Shown here: piece after piece, positions 1-10,435 of the stretch
How positions within the stretch are numbered: position 1 is the stretch's first letter
Layout of the letters: every line of letters begins with the position of its first letter
NCBI GenBank assembly: GCA_004151065.3
Contig: NWUY0304673690.1
Coordinates: 1 to 31,405 of the forward strand
DNA length: 31,405 nucleotides
Direction: 5' to 3'
Origin: Larix sibirica
Lineage: Eukaryota; Streptophyta; Pinopsida; Pinales; Pinaceae
The notes under the pieces: generated by a model
Told to the model about the DNA's origin: nothing
Seen by the model: the letters and a program-made list of their open reading frames with translations, nothing else
Databases searched by the model: none
Program-made: the position numbers and the translations under genes

Positions 1-685
1 TGCACAGGTTAGTTAATCAGACTATTAACTAATATTCACCATATCTCAATGCATTCAACAATAGCATACAGTAATACAAAGAGTCATACACACAATATCT
101 GGCGAATCTGCCTTTCCATTAAACGAAGGAAACTTTACATGCGTAAATACATCCTGATCTACCCTCTTGTTGGCCAATTCTAGCTTTCCATGGCCAATCT
201 GCCAAGACCAAATCTACTTTTTGTGGTCTCTCCCTCTAATGCCTCGCAGGCTTACATTTATATAGAAGTATATTAAAGCTTCCTGGTCACTAAAAAACTT
301 CCTAAATTATTGGCAACTGATTTCTAAACATAGAGTTCGACCCTATCTTCTTAAGTGACTCATGATTTAAATACTTCGAACTCTGCCAACATTACAATGA
401 CTAATCATTAAAGCTGATGACTTACTAATTGAAACCTCATCAATTTCTGCTACTAAGTGTAGTTTCGGTCACATGACTCATTACTTGACTAAATTACTCA
501 TTACTCCTAAATCCTTCTAGAATTCATTTTTGCAACTAAGGCATTTACAATGTTTTGCAAACAAAACCCCCTCTTTTGGGCAAATATTAAGACCCCTAGT
601 ATTGATCAATCATATGGAATTGTTGTGGAGATAATATGCTCCTGCATCAGACTCCCACAGTATAAAAGTTTGAATGAACTCCTGT
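1..685. other. AT-rich flank without a gene
   Basis: No supported gene. The sequence is AT-rich and carries only short open frames. It lies downstream of the minus-strand pseudogene that ends at 686 and has the same AT-rich, low-repeat look, unlike the repeat-laden DNA right of 2200. I infer that it is the 3' flank or untranslated part of the same transferred nuclear segment. The short plus-strand frames at 550-1037 mirror the pseudogene in other frames and are not genes. Confidence 0.4.
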
Positions 686-2177
686 TCATGTGTCTTCAGT
701 CTTCAATCTTCCTGGATCCCAAGTTTTGTTCTGCAGTCTTCCCTTAGTTCTGCCTTCAAAATCTTTCACAGTAAAAGAGTTCAAACAATTGACTGTCTTC
801 TTCCTTTTACTGTATTTCCTCTTGGAATTCTTCTTCATAAGTTCCCACAGCTCATCAATCTCTATATCCAGCTTATCCTTCTGCTTGCAAATGTTGCCCA
901 TTTCAAACTGGATCTTCTCTTTTATAAGAGTATCACAACTCTTATTCCACTCTCCTTCCACTAACTCAGCAATGCTCTGTTGCATGAGTTTTCTTCTCCC
1001 ACTCAGCTTCATTATATATCTTCCACAAGATGCTTAAGGCATTGAGCTGCCTTTCCCACTGCTGCTCCACGACAGATTTACTGTTGCCTTCTTTATAATT
1101 CTCCATTCTGATCTCATCTTCTTCAAGCTGCTGATCTCCTTTAGTGTCTTCATCCTCTTGGTTGTCTTTAAAGACAATCTTCTGCTTTGCATTCTTCAGC
1201 TCAAAATGAAATAAAATTGAATCTGCATGAGACAATCTTGTTTAATCTTCCTTCGGCTCTTCTTCTTCTATATCTACACATATATAAAAACAATGAATTT
1301 AAGCAATTCCTAATTCATTAGATGCTCTACGCACCTCTTCCTCTTCCTGTTTCCTACTTGCAATATTTGTGCAGACTTCTTCAAACTCAGGTTCTCTCAA
1401 CAACCTTTCCAGCAACTTGAATTCTTCCTCACACCTCATGAGTATTGAATCAGAATGCTGCTCTTCATCTTTGTCTTCCTTTTGGCTGTCTTCGTGAGCC
1501 AATTCTGTCCTTCTCTCTGCACTAACAGGTTCCTGTAACTGTTCTTCAAAATCTGCACTGCTCAACTGTGTATGAATTTCCATTTGGCTACCTTTATGGG
1601 ACAATTTTGCTTCATCTCCTCTCATAACAGAATTCTGATTCTGTCCTACATTTATGCTTTTGCAAAGCATACTTCCATCTTCTTCATCTTTTATGACAGC
1701 TTCAAATGACTGTCCATCACCTGCAAAATCTGCAACCATACACAAATTGTCAGTTTGAAAAACACAAGGCTCTCTAACCTCATTTGATGCCTTCCTCATT
1801 GCTTGCTGATCTGAACTCTCCCAACAGTTCCTGAGACTCTCATCAGGTCTCTCTTCAGCATCTTCATCTTCCTCTTCAAGGATAACACCTTGTTCTGGTT
1901 CACAGATGTGAACTTCATCTTCTACCTTTTACCTCTGTCTAAACTAAACTTCTCTGAGTTCTTCCTTTCTCAACCAAATAAATAACCTCTGCCTTTGCTT
2001 TAGCTGTAAAATAGGCCATTTCACTTTTCTCTCTCTCATTTTCCAGCCATAGTTCTGGTCCTCACCACTCTTCTGTAGCAGCTCCATCAACAGATCAAGA
2101 CGTACCTTTATCTCCATCTCTCTGTCATACTCTTCATCACTCATCCTCCTTCTTATGCCATTAGAAGTGAAGGTCAT
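686..2177 (-). pseudogene. Decayed gene for a charged, coiled-coil-like protein, probably nuclear-derived
   Basis: On the minus strand one frame runs from ATG at 2177 down to about 966. It is broken by in-frame stops at 1944-1946 (TAG), 1929-1931 (TAA), 1299-1301 (TAA) and about 1242-1244 (TAA). Near 980-995, within an A-rich run, the reading passes to a second frame that continues to a stop at 686, so a one-base indel is likely. The peptide is rich in Glu, Asp, Lys and Gln, with acidic runs such as EEEDEDAEE and heptad-like stretches (KLLERLLREPEFEEV, KDKLDIEIDELWELMKK). The last part ends in a Lys/Arg-rich tail. This composition is typical of nuclear-encoded plant proteins with acidic and coiled-coil regions and unlike any plant mitochondrial gene. 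The general layout recalls BAG-family chaperone regulators (BAG6-like), but I see no diagnostic BAG signature and do not name it. The AT-rich stretch at 1236-1298 may be intron-derived. It is certainly not intact. Confidence 0.6.
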
Positions 2178-2231
2178 TTAGATATATAGGTTCTTATGCT
2201 ATCCTCATACTATCTATCTAAGGTTCTTAGT

Positions 2232-2266
2232 GGGGGAGGATAGGGTTTGGTTGGGGAGGAAAGGGG
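2232..2266 (+). other. Potential G-quadruplex
   Basis: Four G tracts, at 2232-2236 (5 G), 2243-2245 (3 G), 2253-2256 (4 G) and 2263-2266 (4 G), are separated by loops of 6, 7 and 6 bases. This fits the canonical rule of four runs of three or more G with loops of one to seven bases. It sits about 55 bp outside the 5' edge of the pseudogene, at the apparent boundary of the transferred segment. Confidence 0.6.
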
Positions 2267-2465
2267 TTTAATACCTGCCTTTCCCTAGTTGTGATGGAAC
2301 CTCCTTTGAGGGGTTGTAGGGTTGAACCGTCCAAGGTATGTGTGGAACTATGACAATAAATATGCCCTAGGATGAATCAATAAATCTTCAAGGCTGGAGC
2401 CAAGATAATCACATATATCCATCAGGTTGGTCATCCTGGGATTTGTCTGGGAGAGAGGGGGCCCT

Positions 2466-2538
2466 GTGAGTAGGCAGGTGCGTATGGAACTTAATGCAAT
2501 AATGCGGGTTGACTGAGTAATGCAGATTGAACGGAATG
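2466..2538 (+). repeat. Dispersed repeat, copy 1 (partner at 30391-30421)
   Basis: Two exact words, GTGAGTAGGCAG (2466-2477) and GATTGAACGGAATG (2525-2538), occur in the same order and strand at 30391-30402 and 30408-30421. The spacing is 47 bp here and 5 bp there. Around both, short GCGG/ATGCGG words recur, so the longer spacer here may come from local expansion of the unit or deletion in the other copy. Confidence 0.65.
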
Positions 2539-2890
2539 GGGTTATTGTGTATGTGGTTATGTGGGAGAATGCGGGGATGTGGACTGGGCAGGAGATGTAC
2601 TTAATGGGGAATGAAGGGGACGCAATATGTAGTATATGGTACGTGAGCTAAAATAGAGTAGTAATAAAGCTAATTAGTCTATGCTGTTAATGATGTGAGA
2701 TCTGTTTGTGAATGAAGGGGACGCATATTTTCTAGGTAAGATGAAGCGGTTGTCCGTGGTACCACCTATCCTACCGATGGTTCATTTGTTCAGCTATGGA
2801 ACCAGGGAAATGTTTTACACCCGCGGACCCTTACCGCTGAACTACCGTTACTACCTGGACTAGAGGGAAGGAATTACGATTCGTTTACAT

Positions 2891-3238
2891 ATGTTAATTA
2901 AATATTTGAGGATCCTACAACAAGTCATACATAGCCAACAATCATTGCCAACCGGTCATTGCCGCCAGTGGTCATATCAGTCATTTACAACTGCTTGCTG
3001 CTGGGAACTGGGACTTGAGGTAGCACTGTTTCACTCTGGGTGCATGCTGTTTCGTGAGGTGCCAAGGTCGAGTCAATCTAAGAGAAGTAGGAAGCTATTC
3101 TTTCAAATTATAGATATAATTTATTCATTTATATCTCCAAATAAATTATATAGTAAGAAGCTATATTACCCAATAAGGAGATTGACTATACCGGAGTTAT
3201 TATTTATATGTACGCTAACTCTAGGATATGTCCTATAA
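2891..3238 (+). other. Open frame of 115 codons, probably spurious
   Basis: An ATG-initiated frame without stops. The predicted peptide is Ser/Leu/Tyr-rich, shows no motif I recognise and starts inside a CATTGCC-type repeat (about 2930-2990), so part of it comes from repeat sequence. There is no neighbour that would give it a role. I keep it because it is among the longest open frames of the window, but I think it is fortuitous. Confidence 0.12.
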
Positions 3239-3240
3239 CT

Positions 3241-3705
3241 CCAATAAGGTTTCTTTTTAATAGGTGGAATGGTATCAAAGCAGTTACTACTGATGCAAAA
3301 TATATTTTACAAAGAAAGACACTTATGCTAAAACCTATCCATATAGTAAATTTGCTAGATAAAAGGTGACGTCTATGGTAATAACCATTACTTCATGTTA
3401 ACGTGGTATTGAAACAACACTAACAACTTCGCAGCACACATATACTTTCTCCCCGAGCTATAGCAAAGAAGCTTTTCTTTTCTTGTTGTCTCCTACTTTG
3501 AAAGTAATAGCACTTATTAGCTACAGCGAAGCTATGATTCATTATATATATGTAATATCTGCCCTTCTTAAATGTTGTTTCCGCTCTACTACTTGCTTAA
3601 GTCCAACTACTAGCCTTAGAGTAAGTCCCTTCTCCAACCTACACATCCTACACAGGAAGGAACGGAAGACTACGGTAGTTCACCCGTTAACCCGCCCGTT
3701 TTATG
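3241..3705. other. Gene-free stretch
   Basis: No credible coding region or RNA gene. AT-rich, with only short open frames that show no recognisable motif. Confidence 0.3.
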
Positions 3706-3797
3706 TTCACCTTAACAACGTGCCACATCCACCGGTATGATGAAACAGCAAGAAGCTACGGCGGCAGATAAAGCTACAGCACCCCGGCAAGGGGACA
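3706..3797 (+). repeat. Left arm of an imperfect inverted repeat
   Basis: Matches the reverse complement of 4681-4783. Shared blocks in order: TTCACCTT, CACATCCACC, CAAGAAGCTAC, GGCAGGTA/GGCAGATA, AAGCTACAGCACC and CCGGCAAGGG. The arm is roughly 90-100 bp with several small indels. The right arm carries an extra internal copy of the AGAAGCTAC word, seen on its minus strand. Confidence 0.75.
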
Positions 3798-4680
3798 CCC
3801 TCTTAGCCTGATAGGGGAAAGGCACTCCCTGCATAGCCAGTCATAGCCAACTTGGTTACAACCTCAGAGTCCCCATTCCTTCATTATAAAATAAGATAAT
3901 AAATTATGAACCCGGCACTATGTCAAAAGAGTTTATCCAGTTGATCCCACCATAGCCCATAGCAGCTAGTTATTGCTTTGCTTTGGTGCAATTCGCCTCT
4001 CATTGCCCTGTTTATGTGAAACCCGAGAGCTAGGGGAAGCGAACCGCTTATTCTGTGAGTTACACGAGCTTAAAGGGTAAATTGTTTCAGTGAGTGAACA
4101 CCTAGAGAATACAATCTCTACATAAAAAATACATATACAAATGATGTTTGCATCTCTATGCTTACCTCTTCCATTGTAATTTGTAATATCTATGCAAGGC
4201 CGAGTGAGAAGATCTTTTGTTCTTTCAGTTGAAGTTCAACAAGAGAAAATACATTATTGTATGTATGAGATTAGCTGTATTGTTAAAATGGGTAGTTCAA
4301 TCTTAGTTTTAAGTTAACTCTCCCAAAATTAGAATAAATTATATTTAGTTAATTGCTCTGCCCTTATCATCCTGGTCACCTTCAACACCCCGGTAAAAGG
4401 CAGGCCACATACATCACCACTGGATGGAAGTAAGGCGTATGAAAACAAAAGCAGGTGCAGAGTAAGATCATGATCGGTTACAAAACATCCAAGAAAAACA
4501 TCCCAAGAAGAAATAATCTATCATTTAAAACCATCTCCAAGAAGGCGTTGAAACCTGGCATCGCATCATCGACGGGATCGACATTGACTAATAAACTAGT
4601 GGCTATCGGCCCTTCTGTAAAATAGGCTAGTTAGGCAGCTATGCCAGGTAAAATGCTCAGCGGCTATGATCGGACGGCTC
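3798..4680. other. Spacer between inverted repeat arms, no gene
   Basis: No coding region or RNA gene seen. The left part (about 3830-4015) carries several CATAGCC/CATTGCC/CATAGCAGC words of a dispersed family also seen near 2930-2990 and 25490-25620. The central part is AT-rich without further structure that I can see. Confidence 0.4.
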
Positions 4681-4783
4681 TGTCCCTTGCCGGTGGTGCT
4701 GTAGCTTCTTGCCGTGCCGTAGTTCTACCTGCCTCCCGGTAGCTTCTTGCGGTGTTGGGTGGATGTGTCAAGTGGTGAAGGTG
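4681..4783 (-). repeat. Right arm of the imperfect inverted repeat
   Basis: Reverse-complement partner of 3706-3797 across a spacer of about 880 bp. It contains GTAGCTTCTTGC twice, about 28 bp apart (near 4701 and 4739), so this arm was itself partly duplicated after or before inversion. The spacer holds no terminal-repeat-bounded transposase, so this does not look like a known transposon. Confidence 0.75.
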
Positions 4784-6200
4784 AGTCGTGTATCGTGGAC
4801 CTTATCCTATTGTCCGGTGGTTAGGCTGTGATTCGTCCGTCCGTAGTAGCGCCCCACCCCCAATATGTTGTCCATCTAAATCAATAAAAGCCTTCCCATC
4901 TGTCTTTCTGTTGGCCGCTTCACCCCAAACGGTGGCTGTTTGTATTTTTTACCGCCTTAGCTCAAACTATGTTATTAATAATTTGATTTTAATCAGCCCA
5001 TTGGAAATGCACAAGTTATGTGAAATGTACTTATTGAAAATCCATTTTGAATTGAGTATTTAGGCATAAGTACCAAGATTTCGCCGAGGTTTTCTTTAAT
5101 ATATTAAGTCTGGGAAGGGCAAGACCCACTTGGTTTTATATTAGACGCCTTTAAACTGTATTTTCAAATGTGAAAGGGAGCCCCTATGAAGGAGGAAGGA
5201 AAGACCTATTATTTGGCTGGGGTCATCGGGTATGATAGAACCGTGCGGGTATGATTTTTTAATGGGGTTCTCTCGTCGTCTGGCGATAACATGGCTGCAA
5301 TGAGTTAGTTTTGGGAATGGGTGCAACACCTACTGCACTCCCCCTGGTCGCTTCTCCTTCGGGCCAGCAGCATAAGCTGAATAATCAGTTATCAATTCGT
5401 TGAACTCTTCTCGGTCTGGTGGATCAATGGATCAAGGTGTAAACAATCTACATGAAACTATATACAAATTTGTCAAACCCTCATTCTTGGGCTTTCTCCT
5501 TACTGGTGATGCTCACTACTCTATCACTGAATCATCTTAAACTTGAACCCCTAGGTCCTTGAAAGAAGAGGCAGCGATAAGGTGGTCTTTATTAAGCCGT
5601 TAACCCACTGACTGCATAAGCCATTCACTATCATCAGCGGAAGTAGGGGTTCGCTCCGGTGCCTTCACTCACACGCCTTGATCGCCCTGCAGGGCTTGCA
5701 CAACATCCTATTACTCATGGGGAGTAAACTGTAGCATTAAAAGGTATGGTTCTTTTGTAAGAATTTATACTTTAATTGGCCCATATGAGTAATGTATCTG
5801 TCATCTGACCCACTCAAAATGCATTATTCCGACAAAATAACGAAGAGTTTTTGTGAATTGGTTCCAATCCTAATATATATATATATAAGTGGCTATTAAA
5901 AATGTCATGGATCAAATCCATATCAAAGAAATCAATACATCTATCTATATCCATATTGTTGTTCTACTTGCAAAATTATGGGGTAGCAGGGTTGTTAAAC
6001 TGCTGGAGCAAAAACTTTGACCTATACTTTCTCTGTGACCTATAGTTTGTACCCCCTCCCTTAGTCCGTTAGGAACCTGCAGTACTAGGTATTAATTATT
6101 TCCTATCAACTTCATTGACTCGGAGCCACTGGGTCTCATTCAATCACACATAAACCATAAGCTAAGGATATGAAATGGAACCTGCCTCGAGATCGAACCT
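4784..6200. other. Gene-free stretch with an AT microsatellite
   Basis: Short frames at 4788-5063 (+) and 5141-5329 (-) have no recognisable motif. An alternating AT run lies at about 5874-5887. On the minus strand near 5240-5275 a GCACGGTTCTATC word recalls the 3' side of group II intron domain V, but the 5' half does not pair as that domain requires. Confidence 0.35.
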
Positions 6201-6218
6201 GTGATGCGACCGAAGGAA

Positions 6219-6245
6219 GCATTATCCAAGCCGGAGGGATAATGC
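6219..6245. other. Perfect 9-bp stem-loop
   Basis: GCATTATCC at 6219-6227 is followed by a nine-base loop and by its exact reverse complement GGATAATGC at 6237-6245. A related GCATTATATCCC word follows about 35 bases downstream, so the motif may be partly duplicated. There is no T run after the stem, so it is not a bacterial-type terminator. In plant organelles such stems often lie at transcript ends, but no gene is nearby. Confidence 0.55.
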
Positions 6246-8235
6246 ATGAAATGTAATGACGAACGCAGGGGAGACTGCATTATATCCCTCACGATACTAA
6301 CTTAAAGTAAGGGACATAGCCCAGTATAGCGAAGAAGGTAAAGGCACCAAGCGAGATGGAGATCCAGTTCATTTAACGGGGTGAAAGCCATCACCAGTAG
6401 CACCTATTTAAATAGCATCCATTGACCTCATTTACTCAGTTGGATAAGAAGTTGCAGATTATGATTCATACCCAGATGATGCTAATGATCCAGTTTACGT
6501 TGACTGACTCAGCAGTTTATGAATGGATTGAATAACTAATAGCAGCAGTTCCTCCACCAATAGTTTCCTATCTTGGGTCAGTTTAACAGGGGTAGGGTGA
6601 ACGGGGCCGGGTATTATTGAAAAAGTTTTTCTATTCTCTTTCCTCTCGACCAGTGACGTGGGCCTTATCTGGGGGGTATACAATTATGATATAGAAACGT
6701 TCTGAAAGGCTATCATTTAGGAATAATAAAATTCCATTTTAGGTGTCCAAATTATGCCTTGGACCTCCTATACTCAAATACTTATTATGCACGAAAGTGA
6801 ATGAGGCTGTTTTATCGAACCGGTAGCCAATCCAAGTATTCAAGCCGAGTAACCAAGTAGAGTGTCCAAGGCTTTACTCTACTCTAGCAGCAGAATTAGG
6901 GCTAAGGAAAGCAAATGTGATAGATTACTTATATTTCTTTACATCGAATGGCCAAGGACGCGTATCGATGCGCCTACTCTACCCCACCAACAGGCATACC
7001 TATATTTTACTATACATAAAAGTGAAACCCACATATTCGTACCTCATATGTGTCCTTCCGGGTCATCCCCACCTTGGTAAGGCCCTATGGGTCATAGGTA
7101 TGCGATTCTGAAAAGGCCTTTTATATACACTAACAAATAGAAACTCCCCTGGGATTATCATGACAGGACTATCTCATGTTGGTAACATGGATCTACTGAT
7201 GACTCCACTTGCTCTGAAAAGACCGTACCTTATAAGACCTGACCTGTAAAAGTAGTAGTAATGGATTATTTTTGTGGTGTACTTTAGAAATAGTGCTGCT
7301 AATAAGGGTCCATCTAAAAGCTCAACAACCTCATAGCCAAGGGAATATGGCTACTCACACTTATTGGCCTAATGGTCTACCCCTCATATTTGAGAACTTC
7401 TAAAGCGTACATCCTATGGCCTTAAAGCGGCTTCATGTGGCTTTAAAGCGGATTGCGGGAATTCCAGAAAGCCATAATAGGGTAAAGCAAACTGAAAGGT
7501 TCATGGTCTAGGAGGAATGCGGATCTAGATAAAGGCGAACTAACTTCCTATGTTGTCAAACTAAAAGTGTAAGGCTGGTTCCAAAGAGCAGGTATAAGAC
7601 ATAGGTAACCCAGTATGTTCCAAAAGCTGAGGTAAAGTTCCCGAGGCTGAGGGCTTATGTTTCCAAGGAAGAATGAAAGGAAGGTTCCAAAGACGGAGTC
7701 CCAAGGCATATGATGATTCTGTTGGTGAGGTCTCGAGATCAGTGTCTAAGTGCAGTTCTGCCGGTCAGTGGAAAGTAGTTCCATTTCGTGGCAAATCTTT
7801 TATTCCGCCAATAAAACCTAACATATACATCATTTATTAGTGGTTCATCAGTTAATTGGTGCACCTCACGCTGGAACTCTATATTATCTTACCTGAATGT
7901 CACACTACCTGACTTGGACGACATCCTCCATCTAGGGATCACACCTACCTAGGGGAGTTTAAGGGCGGCATGCATCATGGCTATCCAGATATAAACTATA
8001 CCCTTTCAGAAACATCTTAAAACAGGTGCATGGTAAGTAAGATCACGCATTGATTCCTTAAATTAATTGAGACACCATGTGGTTTTTTTGCGCAGCGTTA
8101 ATTGAAAAAATAAGTCTCGTTCAAAGAACCCATTCACTAAAGCTGTTCACCCGCTGCACATATGCACATAGAAGCGGTTCACTGCATGCATGCCTCTAGC
8201 CCCTTCCCGTAACACTAAATCAAGCCCTTTATTGG
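6246..8235. other. Gene-free stretch with small decayed duplications
   Basis: No credible coding region. Open frames at 6495-6683 (-), 6862-7080 (+) and 6917-7111 (+) overlap one another or have no motif. Visible structure: TGGCCTTAAAGCGG at 7417-7430 and TGGCTTTAAAGCGG at 7438-7451 (21-bp period), and loose repeats of TTCCAA/GAGGCTGAGG words at about 7570-7710. Nothing else stands out. Confidence 0.4.
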
Positions 8236-8478
8236 GAACTGCTCTCGGTTCAATTGCTGGTGCTACTTACTTCTAGGAATCCTTTTCTACTGGTAATTAG
8301 GCTCCAACTGCTTTTGGTGGGGATGCTTAGCTTGAATTTTGACTTGAATTTATATACCCCTCGAAGGCTAAGAGTTATCCCATTGAGGTACATTTTGTTG
8401 TTGGTGCTTATTAAAATGCTGATGAAACTGGTGCTTCTTTTAATGATCCCGATTATGCCTTTTCAATTCTGGTTGTGA
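8236..8478 (+). pseudogene. Decayed Gly/Ala-rich codon-periodic block 1
   Basis: Read from GGA at 8236, the sequence gives short Gly/Ala/Thr/Asn peptides (GTALGSIAGATYF, then after a TAG ESFSTGN, then APTAFGGDA). After a frame change come VVGAY, a TAA and NADETGASFNDPDYAFSI. Most codons end in T (GCT, GGT, ACT, TAT, AAT). The GAY-x-NA string matches the main block near 9600. The 74-codon Leu-rich open frame from 8254 is the shifted shadow of the same pattern. Whether an ancestral protein existed or only a triplet minisatellite is unresolved. Confidence 0.4.
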
Positions 8479-9339
8479 TGCTTCTCTTCAATTGTCCCTT
8501 CAACAAAATATGGTGTAAAAAAGGTGATTATGGAATTCTCCTGGCCTTAGGGCTCTAAGAGAAAAAGGATCTCTATACTATAATAGGCATGAAAGAACGC
8601 CTTAAACTTATCCCTCTCCTCCCTTACTAGCCTTGATTGAAGTGGGAATTTGGGAAGGTAACAAAAGTGGGCGTATACGGATGATAGGGAGTGGCTCAGA
8701 ACCGGGCCCAACGAAGGTGGGAAATTAAGTAAGCAAACTGGGCGTCAAGTAGCTGGATGATAGAGATAGAATGTTCACCTGACTCCCCTGCTCACCGCTA
8801 ACATATCTATTAGTAGGAAGAAGCCCCAGGTCCAAGTAGATATGGCACCATCATATATAAAGCAAACTTAGACTAGGTTAACACGTCTCGATGCCAACAT
8901 CGTATATGTAACAAAAACTAGGTCAAGCTGCTATGTATGATATCTGCTAGTTGAGTTATCCCAGCCAACTAGGTCTTATCCTAATCTAATAGAGTTCTTA
9001 GTGCAGTTCGTCAGATCTGGTCTAAGAGTTGTGCAGGTATGGGGCTGCGCTATGAGGTAGGTCTGCTGGTGTTGTTAGGGTTCCTACAGAGGTTTTTTCT
9101 CCTATTGTTTAGTTGTTCATGGCAAGTAAGTATCTTTGCTGACATCGTATATAAAAGAGCTAGTACTAGATCCGGTTCATGGGGCCATGGCGGGGCCTAG
9201 TTTATTCCCGGGTATGCTATATTGTCTAGCTGCTATTAAGTCCGCAGGTAATGACCATGTGCAGTTTGTCAGATCAGATATAGATCCAACATTGGGCCCA
9301 GCTAAAACAGATGCCAATATAATATAGTAACTAGTATCT
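8479..9339. other. Region between Gly/Ala blocks, loosely repetitive
   Basis: No convincing gene. From about 8850 to 9330 words recur in degenerate form: a CATCGTATAT word near 8900 and 9140, and GTGCAGTT(C/T)GTCAGATC near 9002 and 9258. A 63-codon frame at 9136-9327 is open but unrecognised and lies inside this decayed repeat. TGGCCTTAGGGCTCTAA at 8542-8558 has an exact copy at 25992-26008. Confidence 0.4.
8542..8558 (+). repeat. 17-bp dispersed repeat, copy 1
   Basis: TGGCCTTAGGGCTCTAA, identical and on the same strand at 25992-26008. Both copies are followed by a purine-rich stretch of A and G. The chance of two identical 17-mers within 31 kb is small. Confidence 0.7.
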
Positions 9340-10435
9340 ATGTCAGGTGGAGATGCATATATCATATATGAACCACGTGGAGATATAGTAAGTGCTTCTG
9401 GTTTTTACGCTAGTAATGCTGATCCTATCCTCCTCCCTCCTACTGCTTGTGCTGCTTGGCCTTATGCTGGTGGTTCTAAAAATGCTTGGAATGCTGTTCC
9501 TTGGTTGGGTGGGAATAGATAAATAAAAGGACAAGCGACTTCGTTCCTTAAACTGCTTATTAAAACGCTGGGAATCATGCTGGTAATCCTTATAATGCTG
9601 TTGGTGCTTATGAGAATGCTGGTTCAATTGGGTTATGGGGATGCTGCTGGTTGTTCTGCTTGGCCCGGTTCTGCTGGTTCAAATGCTGATCGAACTGCTG
9701 AGAGTAGTGCTGCTGCTAGGCCTTATTATACTTCTTCCTCTTACCCGGTGATACTTATGATGGAAATTATACTAGTTATTGTGCTGGGACGACTTGTGCT
9801 TGTGCTACTGGGAATAATGAAGCTGGAACTGCTGGTCCTAATGCTTCTAAAACTGCTTATGGATATGATCCTGGTGAAATTGGTGTTGCTAGAAATTAGA
9901 CTTGTTATGCTGAGAATAATGCTGCTCCTGGGGATGCTGCTTATTCTGCTGCTAGGCCTGTTTCTACTTGTGCTGTTGGGAATTATGCTGGAAATGCTCT
10001 TGGTACTGCTTTTTTTTATGTTGCTTTTGCTACTTGTCCTGGGAAGACTTTTGTTGCCCGGAATGAGGATGGTGATACTGGTGCTGCTGGAAATTAGACT
10101 GGAACTGGGTGGGGGATGCTCGTTCAACTTATGCCGCTGCTGGGGCTGCTGGGAGTAGTGCTCCTGGTCTTTAGGCTGGTACTGCTCCGGGAACTTATGC
10201 TGGGAATCCCGTTTCAACTGATGATGCTGGGACTGCTAGTTATAGTGCTGCTCTGGGAAATGCTCTTGGAAATTATGGACAAACTGGTTATGCCGCTTCA
10301 ACTGCTTGTGCTACTTGTTCTAATGCTGGGAATTATGCTACTTAAACTGGTGCTGATTCAGCTAATTCTGCTGGTAAAGAAGCTGGGGCTCTTTCTTCAA
10401 CAACTGCTTATGCCGAGCTGGTTCAAAAGGGGTTC
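9340..10435 (+). pseudogene. Decayed Gly/Ala/Thr/Asn/Tyr-rich quasi-coding block 2 (main block)
   Basis: Nearly the whole block reads as low-complexity peptide if the frame is allowed to shift. An open stretch runs 9340-9522; shifted segments follow from about 9552, from about 9607, from 9750, and from 10127 to about 10435. Typical pieces are AGNPYNAVGAYENAGS, TGNNEAGTAGPNASKTAYG, GNYAGNALGTAFFYVAFAT and AGNPVSTDDAGTASYSAALG. In-frame stops (for example AAT-TAG near 9897, another AAT-TAG near 10090, and ACT-TAA near 10340) and several frame changes break it. Codons are overwhelmingly NNT, often GCT, GGT, ACT, AAT and TAT. The Leu/Val-rich open frames of 193 and 141 codons at 9577-10158 and 10116-10541 are mostly shadows of this pattern (GCTGGT read one base on as CTG-GTG) and should not be taken as membrane proteins. 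No homologous family is recognised. Confidence 0.45.
9503..9519 (+). repeat. 17-bp dispersed motif, copy A
   Basis: GGTTGGGTGGGAATAGA. Exact copies: reverse complement at 10703-10719, same strand at 18341-18357, reverse complement at 27886-27902. Flanks are also similar, A/T-rich with ATAAA-type words on the AATAGA side, so the full unit is about 30 bp. Confidence 0.8.

Larger units (their letters stand above)
2178..2890. other. Gene-free junction region with G-rich and tRNA-like short motifs
   Basis: No coding region. Composition switches from AT-rich to G-rich on the plus strand right after the pseudogene. It contains a G-quadruplex motif (2232-2266) and, at 2466-2538, two words shared with 30391-30421. 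At 2790-2865 the minus strand has a D-arm-like string (TAGTTCAGCGGTAA), but no full tRNA fold could be traced. Confidence 0.4.

Noticed and set aside
2790-2865. Minus-strand tRNA-like string with a D-arm-like TAGTTCAGCGGTAA
   Set aside because: No matching acceptor stem, anticodon stem or T arm could be laid out. It is at most a relic.
5235-5285. Possible group II intron domain V on the minus strand (GCACGGTTCTATC)
   Set aside because: Only the terminal GAACC/GGTTC pairs. The inner stem and catalytic triad region do not fold, and no intron open frame or exon is nearby.
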